A stretch of DNA of 11,221 bases from Polynucleobacter sp. UBA962. GTDB lineage: Bacteria > Pseudomonadota > Gammaproteobacteria > Burkholderiales > Burkholderiaceae. A model generated the notes under the pieces. It saw only the letters and a program-made list of their open reading frames with translations. It had not been told where the DNA came from and searched no databases. The position numbers and the translations under genes were made by a program. The DNA lies in the NCBI GenBank assembly GCA_002292975.1, contig DBCI01000016.1:1-11221 (forward strand). Reading direction: 5' to 3'. Positions 1 through 8,828 of this stretch are shown here, one piece after another; the stretch's first letter is position 1; each line of letters begins with the position of its first letter.

Positions 1-1
1 A

Positions 2-283
2 ATTGTGGCCCAGGGCCTTTCAGTTCGGGAGACAGAGCGATTGGCAGCTTCGGCCACCTTAATTTCAGGAGACTTGGCAAAGAAAAAGCCATTAAAAACC
101 TCTGTGGGGAAGTCGAGCCTGGCCGATCAAGACCTTAGGCGCCTGGCTCAGAACATGGCCGATATTGTTGGTTTAGAGGTGGAGTTTAAAAATAAGGGCA
201 AAGGCGGAGAGCTGCGGTTTTACTTCAGTCAATTTGATGAGCTAGATTCCCTTATGAAAAAACTGGGTATTGAATCAAATTAA
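2..283 (+). CDS. parB: ParB chromosome-partitioning protein, C-terminal part (5' end outside window)
   Basis: This is the last 93 codons of a ParB/Spo0J-type centromere-binding protein; the reading frame is open through the left edge, so the gene starts upstream. ParB binds parS sites near the origin and works with the ParA ATPase to segregate the chromosome. The visible part begins in the helical DNA-binding region (QGLSVRETERLA is the usual ParB motif after the HTH), followed by a variable Lys/Ser-rich linker at about residues 22-40. The C-terminal dimerisation domain follows, with the pattern DLRRLAQNMADIVGLEVEF, a Lys/Gly-rich turn, then ELRFYFSQFDELDSLMKKL. The stop is TAA at 281-283. 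GTG at 5 is an internal Val codon, not a start. The position just before atpI fits the parA-parB-atp order common in betaproteobacteria. Confidence 0.93.
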   Translation: MVAQGLSVRETERLAASATLISGDLAKKKPLKTSVGKSSLADQDLRRLAQNMADIVGLEVEFKNKGKGGELRFYFSQFDELDSLMKKLGIESN

Positions 284-305
284 GTAATAAAAGTACCTAA
301 AACAA

Positions 306-334
306 TTGACCTTGATCGGGGCAAATAATAGAAT
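306..334 (+). promoter_or_regulatory. Predicted sigma-70 promoter of the atp operon
   Basis: TTGACC (306-311) and TAGAAT (329-334) each match the -35 and -10 consensus at five of six positions and are separated by exactly 17 bases. They lie in the only gap before the operon, between the parB stop and atpI. Transcription would be expected to start near 340-342. This is the best promoter-like sequence I saw in the window, but it is a sequence match only. Confidence 0.6.
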
Positions 335-346
335 GTTGATGCTAAA

Positions 347-841
347 TTGATTCCCAAAAAAGATCATTCAGCGCACGCTTGGGACGAGCTCGATGAGCAG
401 CACTTGGCTTATCGGACCTATAGCAAGGAAGAGATGGATGCCCTGCGGCAGAATAAAAGCAGAGCATTATTTACCCTTTCTCCCTGGGCGGTTATCGGCC
501 TTCAGTTGGTCGTGACCCTATTGAGTGCGCTCGCTTGGTCGATTGTTGGAAATCCAAAAGGTCTGAGCCTTTATACTTACTCAGCTCTTTTGGGTGGATT
601 TATCGGGTTTTTTCCGGCATCGCTGTTTGCATTACGACTCAGTGCCGCCAAAGGAATGAAAAACCAGAATCCTGGGAGCCTGTTAGCAGCGATTATTTCT
701 GGCGAATTTATAAAAATTGCCGTAACGATTGCAATGTTTGTCTGGGTAGCGTTTAGTTACCCAGATCTGCAGTGGATACCGTTGCTGGTCACTTACTTTG
801 TCACGCTAAAGTGTTATTGGCTTGCGTGGTTTTGGCGGTGA
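347..841 (+). CDS. atpI: ATP synthase accessory protein I (AtpI/UncI family)
   Basis: A small membrane protein of 164 residues encoded ahead of the structural atp genes. AtpI proteins are non-stoichiometric helpers thought to aid c-ring assembly and possibly ion uptake. Residues 1-40 are hydrophilic (HAWDELDEQH, then KEEMDALRQN), as in beta-type AtpI. Four hydrophobic segments follow at about 45-67, 75-97, 116-137 and 142-163, with the family's small-residue patch SALLGGFIGFFPASLFALRL around 79-98. The start is TTG at 347: an in-frame TAG at 329-331 lies upstream with no ATG or GTG between. The next ATG is at 434, which would remove the N-terminal tail that I recall as conserved in beta-type AtpI. 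No Shine-Dalgarno sequence precedes the TTG, and the predicted operon promoter would place the transcript start only a few bases before it. Identity is firm from position and topology; the start is less certain. Confidence 0.85.
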   Translation: MIPKKDHSAHAWDELDEQHLAYRTYSKEEMDALRQNKSRALFTLSPWAVIGLQLVVTLLSALAWSIVGNPKGLSLYTYSALLGGFIGFFPASLFALRLSAAKGMKNQNPGSLLAAIISGEFIKIAVTIAMFVWVAFSYPDLQWIPLLVTYFVTLKCYWLAWFWR

Positions 842-851
842 GCAGTGTTAA

Positions 852-1751
<900 letters not shown>

Positions 1752-1755
1752 TTAG

Positions 1756-2064
<309 letters not shown>

Positions 2065-2073
2065 TTTTGTTTT

Positions 2074-2091
2074 GGGCCACAGTGGTGGCCC
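2074..2091 (+). other. Intercistronic hairpin between atpE and atpF
   Basis: GGGCCAC (2074-2080) and GTGGCCC (2085-2091) form a perfect 7-bp GC-rich stem with a 4-base AGTG loop, ten bases after the atpE stop. No T-run follows (the next bases are TTAACTGC), so it is a poor intrinsic terminator. It could act as an mRNA stabiliser or an RNase barrier protecting the upstream atpE message. The structure is seen in the sequence; the role is inferred. Confidence 0.55.
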
Positions 2092-2121
2092 TTAACTGCA
2101 AAATGTTTTGAAAGGAACATC

Positions 2122-2592
2122 GTGAATCTTAACGCGACCTTATTCGCGCAAATGATCGTTTTCTTCATCTTATGGTGGGTCGTTGCGCGTTTTGTATGGC
2201 CACCTTTAGTGAAAGCGCTAGATGAGCGCTCCGCTAAAGTTGCGGATGGTTTGGCGGCGGCTGAACGAGGCAAGATGGATCTTGAGAACGCCACCAAGAA
2301 TGCAGAGTTAGCCATGGCATCTGCCCGCCAAGAAGGTGTGCAACGTGTTGCAGAGGCTGAAAAAAGAGCGCAAATGGCTGCAGAGGAAATTAAGGCAAAT
2401 GCGCAGGCAGAAGCAGCGCGAATTATTGCCCAAGCTAAAGCCGATGCTGAGCAACAGGTTGGTAAGGCAAGGGATGAGCTGCGCAATCAAGTTGCAGGTC
2501 TGGCCGTTAAAGGAGCAGAGCAAATCTTGCGTCGTGAGGTTGACCCCAAAGCACATGCAGCCCTATTGGACCAATTAAAGGCAGAGCTATAA
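2122..2592 (+). CDS. atpF: F1Fo ATP synthase subunit b
   Basis: Subunit b dimerises to form the peripheral stalk that holds F1 stationary against the rotating c-ring. The 156-residue product is the normal length. It opens with [10 protein letters not shown], as in E. coli b, has one transmembrane segment at about 5-27 ending in the conserved WPPL turn, and carries Arg36 and the [10 protein letters not shown] motif at 41-50. The rest is a long charged Ala/Glu/Lys-rich helix typical of the stalk coiled coil. The start is GTG at 2122, with AAGGA at 2112-2116 five bases upstream. The stop TAA (2590-2592) abuts the atpH ATG with no gap (TAAATG), so translation of the two genes is probably coupled, which fits their assembly into one stator. 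Confidence 0.97.
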   Translation: MNLNATLFAQMIVFFILWWVVARFVWPPLVKALDERSAKVADGLAAAERGKMDLENATKNAELAMASARQEGVQRVAEAEKRAQMAAEEIKANAQAEAARIIAQAKADAEQQVGKARDELRNQVAGLAVKGAEQILRREVDPKAHAALLDQLKAEL

Positions 2593-3129
2593 ATGGCTGA
2601 TATTGCCACAATTGCTCGGCCTTATGCCGAGGCTTTATTTGCAAGCGCTAAGCCTGCTGATCTGAGTGCTTGGGCAAATCAATTAGAAGACTTAGCGGCA
2701 TTGTTTGAGAATGCCGAATTGATTGCGTTGGCCAATAACCCAAAATTAAGCTCAAATGAGCTATTCAAATTCATTGAAGGTCTTCTTCAGTCAAAGCCCG
2801 ATCAAGGCCTCGCTAGCTTCTTAAATTTGTTAGCCAATAACCACCGCTTAGTAGTGCTGCCAGAAATTGCAAAGCAATTTATCGCTATGAAAAATCAGAG
2901 TGAGGGAGCAGCAGAGGCAATCATTACCTCCGCATTTCCGATGGAGGGCGGAGCCTTAACGGAGTTATTAGCAAGCTTGAAAAAACGATTTGGTGGAAAA
3001 GAGCTGCGCCCGACGGTCGTGGTTGACCCAGAGCTGATTGGTGGTGTTCGCGTACAAGTAGGTGACGAGGTTTTGGATAGCTCGATTAAAACCCGTTTGG
3101 TACAAATGCAAATCAATTTAAGCGCATAA
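2593..3129 (+). CDS. atpH: F1Fo ATP synthase subunit delta
   Basis: Delta sits on top of F1 and joins the alpha N-terminus to the b-subunit stalk. The 178-residue protein has the family's usual length and two parts. The first is an N-terminal helical bundle starting ADIATIARPYAEALF. The second is a C-terminal domain with the signature DPELIGGVRVQVGDEVLDSS at about 145-164, ending in a helix (KTRLVQMQINLSA). The ATG at 2593 follows the atpF stop with no spacer. No separate ribosome site is evident beyond AAAGGCAGAGC in the atpF end, so coupling to atpF is likely. A 41-base gap separates it from atpA. Confidence 0.97.
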   Translation: MADIATIARPYAEALFASAKPADLSAWANQLEDLAALFENAELIALANNPKLSSNELFKFIEGLLQSKPDQGLASFLNLLANNHRLVVLPEIAKQFIAMKNQSEGAAEAIITSAFPMEGGALTELLASLKKRFGGKELRPTVVVDPELIGGVRVQVGDEVLDSSIKTRLVQMQINLSA

Positions 3130-3170
3130 CGATTAATGAAGAACATACGATTTATATCTAGGAGTAATTG

Positions 3171-4712
3171 ATGCAACTGAACCCTTCCGAAATCAGCGAG
3201 CTGATCAAAAGTCGAATTAACGAATTAGGCGTTGATTCAAAAATTCGTAATGAGGGCACTGTTATTTCAGTGACCGATGGTATTTGCCGTGTCTACGGAC
3301 TATCAGGCGTTATGCAAGGTGAGATGTTGGAGTTCCCAGGTAATACCATTGGACTTGCTCTTAATTTAGAGCGAGACTCTGTTGGTGCTGTGGTGCTCGG
3401 TGAATATACCCACATTAAAGAAGGTGACCCCGTTAAATGTACGGGACGTATTTTGGAAGTTCCTGTAGGCCCAGAACTATTGGGCCGTGTTGTTGATGCT
3501 CTCGGGCAGCCGATTGATGGCAAAGGACCAATCAATAGCAAACTCTCCGACTTTATTGAAAAAGTGGCGCCTGGGGTTATCGCGCGCCAGTCGGTTAGCC
3601 AACCTGTGCAGACTGGCCTTAAAGCGATTGACTCAATGGTTCCTATTGGACGAGGGCAGCGTGAATTAATCATTGGTGATCGTCAAACTGGTAAGACTGC
3701 GGTGGCCGTTGATGCCATCATCAATCAAAAGGGTAAAGGCGTTTACTGTATTTATGTGGCAATCGGTCAAAAAGCTTCCACCATTGCTAACGTGGTCCGT
3801 AAATTAACAGAGCTTGGCGCAATGGAATACACCATTGTGGTTGCTGCTAGCGCATCGGAATCAGCAGCGATGCAGTATTTGTCTGCTTACGCGGGCTGTA
3901 CGATGGGAGAATACTTCCGCGATCGCGGCGAGGACGCTCTGATTATTTATGATGATTTAACCAAACAAGCGGTTGCCTATCGTCAAATCTCTTTGTTGCT
4001 GCGTCGCCCACCAGGTCGCGAAGCATATCCTGGCGACGTGTTTTATTTACACTCACGACTTCTTGAGCGTGCCGCTCGAGTCAATGCCGATTACGTTGAA
4101 AAATTTACGAATGGTGCAGTAAAGGGTAAAACCGGATCATTAACAGCCTTGCCAGTAATCGAGACGCAGGCCGGAGACGTCTCCGCATTCGTGCCAACAA
4201 ACGTAATTTCGATTACTGATGGACAGATCTTCCTTGAAACCGACTTATTTAATGCGGGCGTTCGCCCAGCAATTAACGCTGGTATCTCGGTCTCACGCGT
4301 TGGTGGAGCGGCCCAAACAAAAGTAATCAAGAAGCTTTCTGGTGGTATTCGTACTGACTTGGCTCAGTATCGTGAGCTCGCAGCCTTTGCGCAGTTCGCA
4401 TCCGACCTTGACGAAGCAACGCGCAAGCAGTTGGAACGCGGTAAGCGGGTGACTGAGCTATTAAAGCAGCCACAATATATCCCTATGCAGGTTTGGCAAT
4501 TAGCTGCCTCACTATATGCGGTGAACAATGGCTTCTTTGATGATCTAGAAATTAAACAGATTTTGCCTTTTGAAAAAGGCTTACATGAGCACTTGAAGTC
4601 TAAGTACGCAGATTTAGTTGGTCGTATTGAGGACACGAAAGATTTAAGCAAAGATGATGAAGTGGCATTACGAGCAGCGATTGAAGATTTTAAACGCTCG
4701 GGCTCTTTCTAA
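3171..4712 (+). CDS. atpA: F1 ATP synthase subunit alpha
   Basis: Alpha is the regulatory nucleotide-binding subunit alternating with beta in the F1 hexamer. The 513-residue product matches the E. coli length and numbering. It has an N-terminal beta-barrel region (about 25-95), the P-loop GDRQTGKT at 169-176 with Lys175, and a Walker B region ALIIYDD at 256-262. The arginine finger Arg376 in ISVSRVGG completes the catalytic site of the neighbouring beta subunit. The C-terminal helical domain runs from about 390. I chose ATG at 3171 because AGGAG (3160-3164) lies six bases upstream and the protein then begins [13 protein letters not shown], as expected; the TTG just before it at 3168 is in frame but unnecessary. 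The atpG start follows 11 bases after the stop. Confidence 0.99.
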   Translation: MQLNPSEISELIKSRINELGVDSKIRNEGTVISVTDGICRVYGLSGVMQGEMLEFPGNTIGLALNLERDSVGAVVLGEYTHIKEGDPVKCTGRILEVPVGPELLGRVVDALGQPIDGKGPINSKLSDFIEKVAPGVIARQSVSQPVQTGLKAIDSMVPIGRGQRELIIGDRQTGKTAVAVDAIINQKGKGVYCIYVAIGQKASTIANVVRKLTELGAMEYTIVVAASASESAAMQYLSAYAGCTMGEYFRDRGEDALIIYDDLTKQAVAYRQISLLLRRPPGREAYPGDVFYLHSRLLERAARVNADYVEKFTNGAVKGKTGSLTALPVIETQAGDVSAFVPTNVISITDGQIFLETDLFNAGVRPAINAGISVSRVGGAAQTKVIKKLSGGIRTDLAQYRELAAFAQFASDLDEATRKQLERGKRVTELLKQPQYIPMQVWQLAASLYAVNNGFFDDLEIKQILPFEKGLHEHLKSKYADLVGRIEDTKDLSKDDEVALRAAIEDFKRSGSF

Positions 4713-4723
4713 TTTAGGCGATC

Positions 4724-5593
4724 ATGGCAGGCACAAAAGAAATACGCAGCAAGATCAAGAGCGTTCAAAATACGCGCAAGATCACGAAAGCCATGGAAAT
4801 GGTCGCCGCATCGAAAATGCGTCGTGCGCAAGAACGCATGCGCTCAGCAAGACCCTATTCGGAAAAAATTAAAGCGATTGCTGCCCATCTAGCAAAAGCA
4901 AATCCAGAGTACCGACCAGCCTATATGGTGGTCCGCGATCTTAAAAAGGCCGGCGTGATTTTAGTTAGCACTGATAAGGGATTATGTGGCGGCTTAAACA
5001 CGAACGTTCTGCGCTTAATTACCAACCAGGTGCGAGAGTTTAAAGACAAAAATGTTTCCATTGAATTTACTGCCATTGGCTCAAAAGGTTTGCAGTTTTT
5101 AAATCGAGCCAAGGCTAAGCTCTTGTCTCAGTCTGTGCATTTAGGCGATACCCCTCACATGGATGTCTTGATTGGGGCAATTTCAGCTCAATTAAGCGCA
5201 TTTGAACGGGGCGAGGTGGATGCGGTTTATTTAGCATATACGCGCTTTATTAACACGATGAAACAAGAGCCGGTTTTAGAACAACTCTTGCCCCTTCAGT
5301 CCTCTGAATTAAATCAGGAAGGAAGTGGCGGTCATGGCTGGGATTACATTTATGAGCCTGATGCCGAATCTGTTTTAAACGGTTTACTGAAGCGTTATGT
5401 TGAGGCCCTGATTTATCAAGCCGTGGCAGAGAATATGGCCTCTGAGCAGTCAGCCCGAATGGTAGCAATGAAAGCCGCATCAGATAATGCGAAGAACGTT
5501 ATTGGTGAGCTGCAGTTGATTTATAACAAAACTAGACAGGCGGCGATTACTAAAGAGTTATCAGAGATTGTGGCTGGAGCTGCAGCGGTTTAG
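4724..5593 (+). CDS. atpG: F1 ATP synthase subunit gamma
   Basis: Gamma is the central rotor shaft that couples c-ring rotation to conformational change in the three beta sites. The 289-residue product has the two conserved terminal helices that form the coiled coil inside F1. The N-terminal one begins [20 protein letters not shown] and continues through the [13 protein letters not shown] motif. The C-terminal one lies at about 248-289 and includes [19 protein letters not shown]. The middle Rossmann-like domain contains [13 protein letters not shown], a strongly conserved gamma motif. The ATG at 4724 has only a weak ribosome site (TAGGCG, 4714-4719). It is 11 bases after atpA, so coupling to atpA translation may supply ribosomes. 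A 38-base AT-rich gap precedes atpD. Confidence 0.98.
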   Translation: MAGTKEIRSKIKSVQNTRKITKAMEMVAASKMRRAQERMRSARPYSEKIKAIAAHLAKANPEYRPAYMVVRDLKKAGVILVSTDKGLCGGLNTNVLRLITNQVREFKDKNVSIEFTAIGSKGLQFLNRAKAKLLSQSVHLGDTPHMDVLIGAISAQLSAFERGEVDAVYLAYTRFINTMKQEPVLEQLLPLQSSELNQEGSGGHGWDYIYEPDAESVLNGLLKRYVEALIYQAVAENMASEQSARMVAMKAASDNAKNVIGELQLIYNKTRQAAITKELSEIVAGAAAV

Positions 5594-5619
5594 TTTGCAA
5601 AAATTTAAAGTTTAAATAG

Positions 5620-7031
<1,412 letters not shown>

Positions 7032-7032
<1 letters not shown>

Positions 7033-7448
7033 TGGCAACAATCCGTGTTGACGTTGTAAGTGCAGAGCAGTCAATTTTTAGTGGCGAGGCAAAATTTGTC
7101 GCCTTGCCAGGAGAATCTGGTGAGCTTGGTATATTGCATGGTCATACTCCGTTGATTACACGGATACGGCCTGGTACAGTTCGCATTGAAAAGCCCGATG
7201 GTGATGAAGAGCTTGTATTCGTTGCTGGAGGGTATCTAGAGATTCAGCCAGACTGCGTAATTGTTTTGGCAGATACTGCAATTCGTGGCCATGATCTTGA
7301 CGAGGCAAAAGCCGTTGAAGCAAAAAAACGTGCAGAAGAGGCAATGCAAAATCGTGCCGGCGACTTTGATATTGCTCATGCACAATCGGAGTTTGCAATG
7401 GCCGCAGCACAATTGGCTGCAATATCACGGTTTCGTCGAAAAAAATAA
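7032..7448 (+). CDS. atpC: F1 ATP synthase subunit epsilon
   Basis: Epsilon binds gamma and the c-ring, and its C-terminal helices can inhibit ATP hydrolysis. The 138-residue product is the usual length. An N-terminal beta-sandwich (about 1-85) includes the hallmark [19 protein letters not shown] at 30-48. A two-helix C-terminal domain follows (about 89-138), rich in Ala, Glu and Lys and ending in the basic SRFRRKK. The ATG at 7032 overlaps the last base of the atpD stop and has no good ribosome site of its own, so translation probably relies on ribosomes finishing atpD. This keeps epsilon coupled to beta. The stop is eight bases before hemE. Confidence 0.97.
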
Positions 7449-7456
7449 GTATTTAA

Positions 7457-8569
7457 TTGTTAGTTAACGATCGCTTCTTAAAAGCCTGTTTAGGCGAAAA
7501 AACTGATCGCACGCCGCTGTGGTTAATGCGCCAAGCAGGGCGCTATTTACCTGAATACAATGCAACTCGCGCTAAGGCGGGTAGTTTTTTAGGCCTTGCC
7601 AAGAATCCCGCTTATGCCACAGAGGTTACATTGCAGCCCTTGGAGCGCTATCCTTTAGATGCGGCTATTTTATTCTCTGATATTTTGACAATCCCAGACG
7701 CCATGGGTTTGGGATTGCAGTTTGCAGCGGGCGAAGGCCCTAGTTTTCAGCACCCCTTACGCAATGAAGATGAAGTAAAAAAACTAAGACCGGCAGATTT
7801 GCAACAGCTTCAGTATGTATTCGATGCAGTTTCACAAATACGTCAGGCATTAGTTCAGGATGGTAAGCAACGAGTGCCGCTCATTGGGTTTTCTGGAAGC
7901 CCATGGACTCTAGCCTGCTACATGATCGATGGCTCCAGCTCTGATGATTTTAGGCATGCCAAAACGATGATGTTTAATCGCCCTGATTTACTAAAACATA
8001 TATTAGATATCAATGCTCAATCAGTGGCTGCATATTTAAGTGAACAACTGCGTTCGGGAGCCCAAGCCCTGATGATTTTTGATACTTGGGGTGGATTATT
8101 ACCAGACGGCTGGTATCAACGAATTTCTTTGGCCAGCATGCGCAGCGTAATTGATCAACTTCCACGAGAAGTGAATGGTCAAAAAGTTCCAATTATTATT
8201 TTTACCAAGGGCGGCGGCCTTTGGTTAGAAGACATGGCCGACTCCGGCGCCGATGTGATTGGCCTTGATTGGACCATGTCGATCGCCAAGGCGCGTACTC
8301 TGTTGGTAGCAAAAAATAAACCTTTGGCACTACAGGGAAACTTTGATCCCATCGCCCTTTTCGCAAAACCTGAACAAATTACGCAAGAAGCATTTTCTAT
8401 TCTAGATTCTTTAGGAAGCGCCCCGCCCTTAAAGCCCGGACTTCATCCATTGGATGGCCATATTTTTAATTTGGGCCATGGAATATCTCAATTTACAAAT
8501 CCAGAAGCGGTTACAGTTTTGGCTAAGGCCGTTTCGGAGCATTCTGCACAACTGAGAAAATCAAGCTAA
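7457..8569 (+). CDS. hemE: Uroporphyrinogen decarboxylase
   Basis: HemE removes four carboxyl groups from the acetate side chains of uroporphyrinogen III to give coproporphyrinogen III in cytoplasmic heme synthesis. The 370-residue product is full length and carries the family signatures. These are [15 protein letters not shown] at 20-34 (substrate-binding Arg25 and Arg29), [16 protein letters not shown] with the catalytic Asp75, and [16 protein letters not shown] with Tyr155. Later come IFDTWGG and [13 protein letters not shown] with His341. The start is TTG at 7457: an in-frame TAA at 7454-7456 directly precedes it, and the homologous N-terminus (NDRFL) begins at residue 4. No Shine-Dalgarno sequence is visible. 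With eight bases between it and atpC and no terminator or promoter in the gap, hemE is probably transcribed with the atp operon. Confidence 0.96.
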   Translation: MLVNDRFLKACLGEKTDRTPLWLMRQAGRYLPEYNATRAKAGSFLGLAKNPAYATEVTLQPLERYPLDAAILFSDILTIPDAMGLGLQFAAGEGPSFQHPLRNEDEVKKLRPADLQQLQYVFDAVSQIRQALVQDGKQRVPLIGFSGSPWTLACYMIDGSSSDDFRHAKTMMFNRPDLLKHILDINAQSVAAYLSEQLRSGAQALMIFDTWGGLLPDGWYQRISLASMRSVIDQLPREVNGQKVPIIIFTKGGGLWLEDMADSGADVIGLDWTMSIAKARTLLVAKNKPLALQGNFDPIALFAKPEQITQEAFSILDSLGSAPPLKPGLHPLDGHIFNLGHGISQFTNPEAVTVLAKAVSEHSAQLRKSS

Positions 8570-8609
8570 GCAAGGTAAGTCCCTATAAATTAAGGGTTTT
8601 AAGGGCTAC

Positions 8610-8618
8610 TTATGCACA
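8610..8618 (+). promoter_or_regulatory. DnaA-box match (distal)
   Basis: TTATGCACA fits the DnaA-box consensus TTWTNCACA at every position. It lies about 210 bases upstream of priA and 41 bases after the hemE stop, in the same orientation as the twin boxes near priA. A single 9-base match is weak evidence alone; the two further boxes in the same gap strengthen it. Confidence 0.4.
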
Positions 8619-8785
8619 CCGATGGCCCATTAGATTGATTTCATAGAGATTCAAGATAAAGCAAAAGCATTAAATCCTGTAAGCTCTACAAGCAATTGAT
8701 TTTATTAGTTTTTTATAATAAGTAGCTATTTGAGTTGAGATTTACACTTTTATGCGATTATCGTTACGGGCCCTACATATAGGGG

Positions 8786-8806
8786 TTATCCACAAAGTTA
8801 TCCACA
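8786..8806 (+). promoter_or_regulatory. Twin DnaA boxes upstream of priA
   Basis: Two copies of TTATCCACA, the high-affinity DnaA box, lie at 8786-8794 and 8798-8806 in direct orientation with a 3-base spacer. Their starts are 12 bases apart, about one helical turn, which would suit cooperative binding. They end 22 bases before the priA start codon, where bound DnaA could repress or modulate priA transcription. A small CCCTA/TAGGG dyad abuts them upstream. The sequence match is certain; binding is predicted. Confidence 0.6.
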
Positions 8807-8828
8807 GATCATAAAAGTTGATACTCAT

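Larger units (their letters stand above)
8570..8828. other. hemE-priA intergenic region with regulatory-looking elements
   Basis: This 259-base gap is the longest non-coding stretch in the window. From left to right it holds several elements. There is a weak CCCT/AGGG dyad followed by TTTT (8581-8600). TTAAGGG occurs as a direct repeat at 8590-8596 and 8599-8605. A DnaA-box match lies at 8610-8618. A 40-base stretch at 8694-8733 has only six G or C bases and contains a perfect TATAAT (8714-8719), though no good -35 sits at the right distance. A 5-bp dyad CCCTA/TAGGG lies at 8771-8784, and two adjacent perfect DnaA boxes end at 8806. I see no coding potential or tRNA. Confidence 0.6.

Noticed and set aside
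1..347. A parS centromere site near parB
   Set aside because: I looked for the palindrome TGTTTCACGTGAAACA or close variants and saw none here, nor while reading the rest of the window.
2308..2578. Further overlapping open frames inside atpF and other atp genes on both strands
   Set aside because: All lie within conserved genes in alternative frames, with no recognisable protein features or ribosome sites.
3168..3170. TTG one codon before the atpA ATG as the true start
   Set aside because: The ATG at 3171 has an AGGAG site at normal spacing and gives the expected MQLNPSEI N-terminus and E. coli-like residue numbering.
7441..7460. Frameshift or lost upstream start in hemE
   Set aside because: The protein aligns from residue 4 (NDRFL) with family N-termini as I recall them, so the TTG start gives an essentially full-length enzyme.
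8581..8600. Intrinsic terminator after hemE
   Set aside because: The CCCT/AGGG stem is only four base pairs with an 8-base AT loop and four Ts. It is too weak to annotate as a terminator, though it may mark where transcription fades.
8570..8828. Chromosomal replication origin (oriC)
   Set aside because: Three DnaA boxes and one AT tract are fewer than a typical oriC, and dnaA, rpmH or mnmG are not adjacent in this window. A regulatory or titration role is the more cautious reading.
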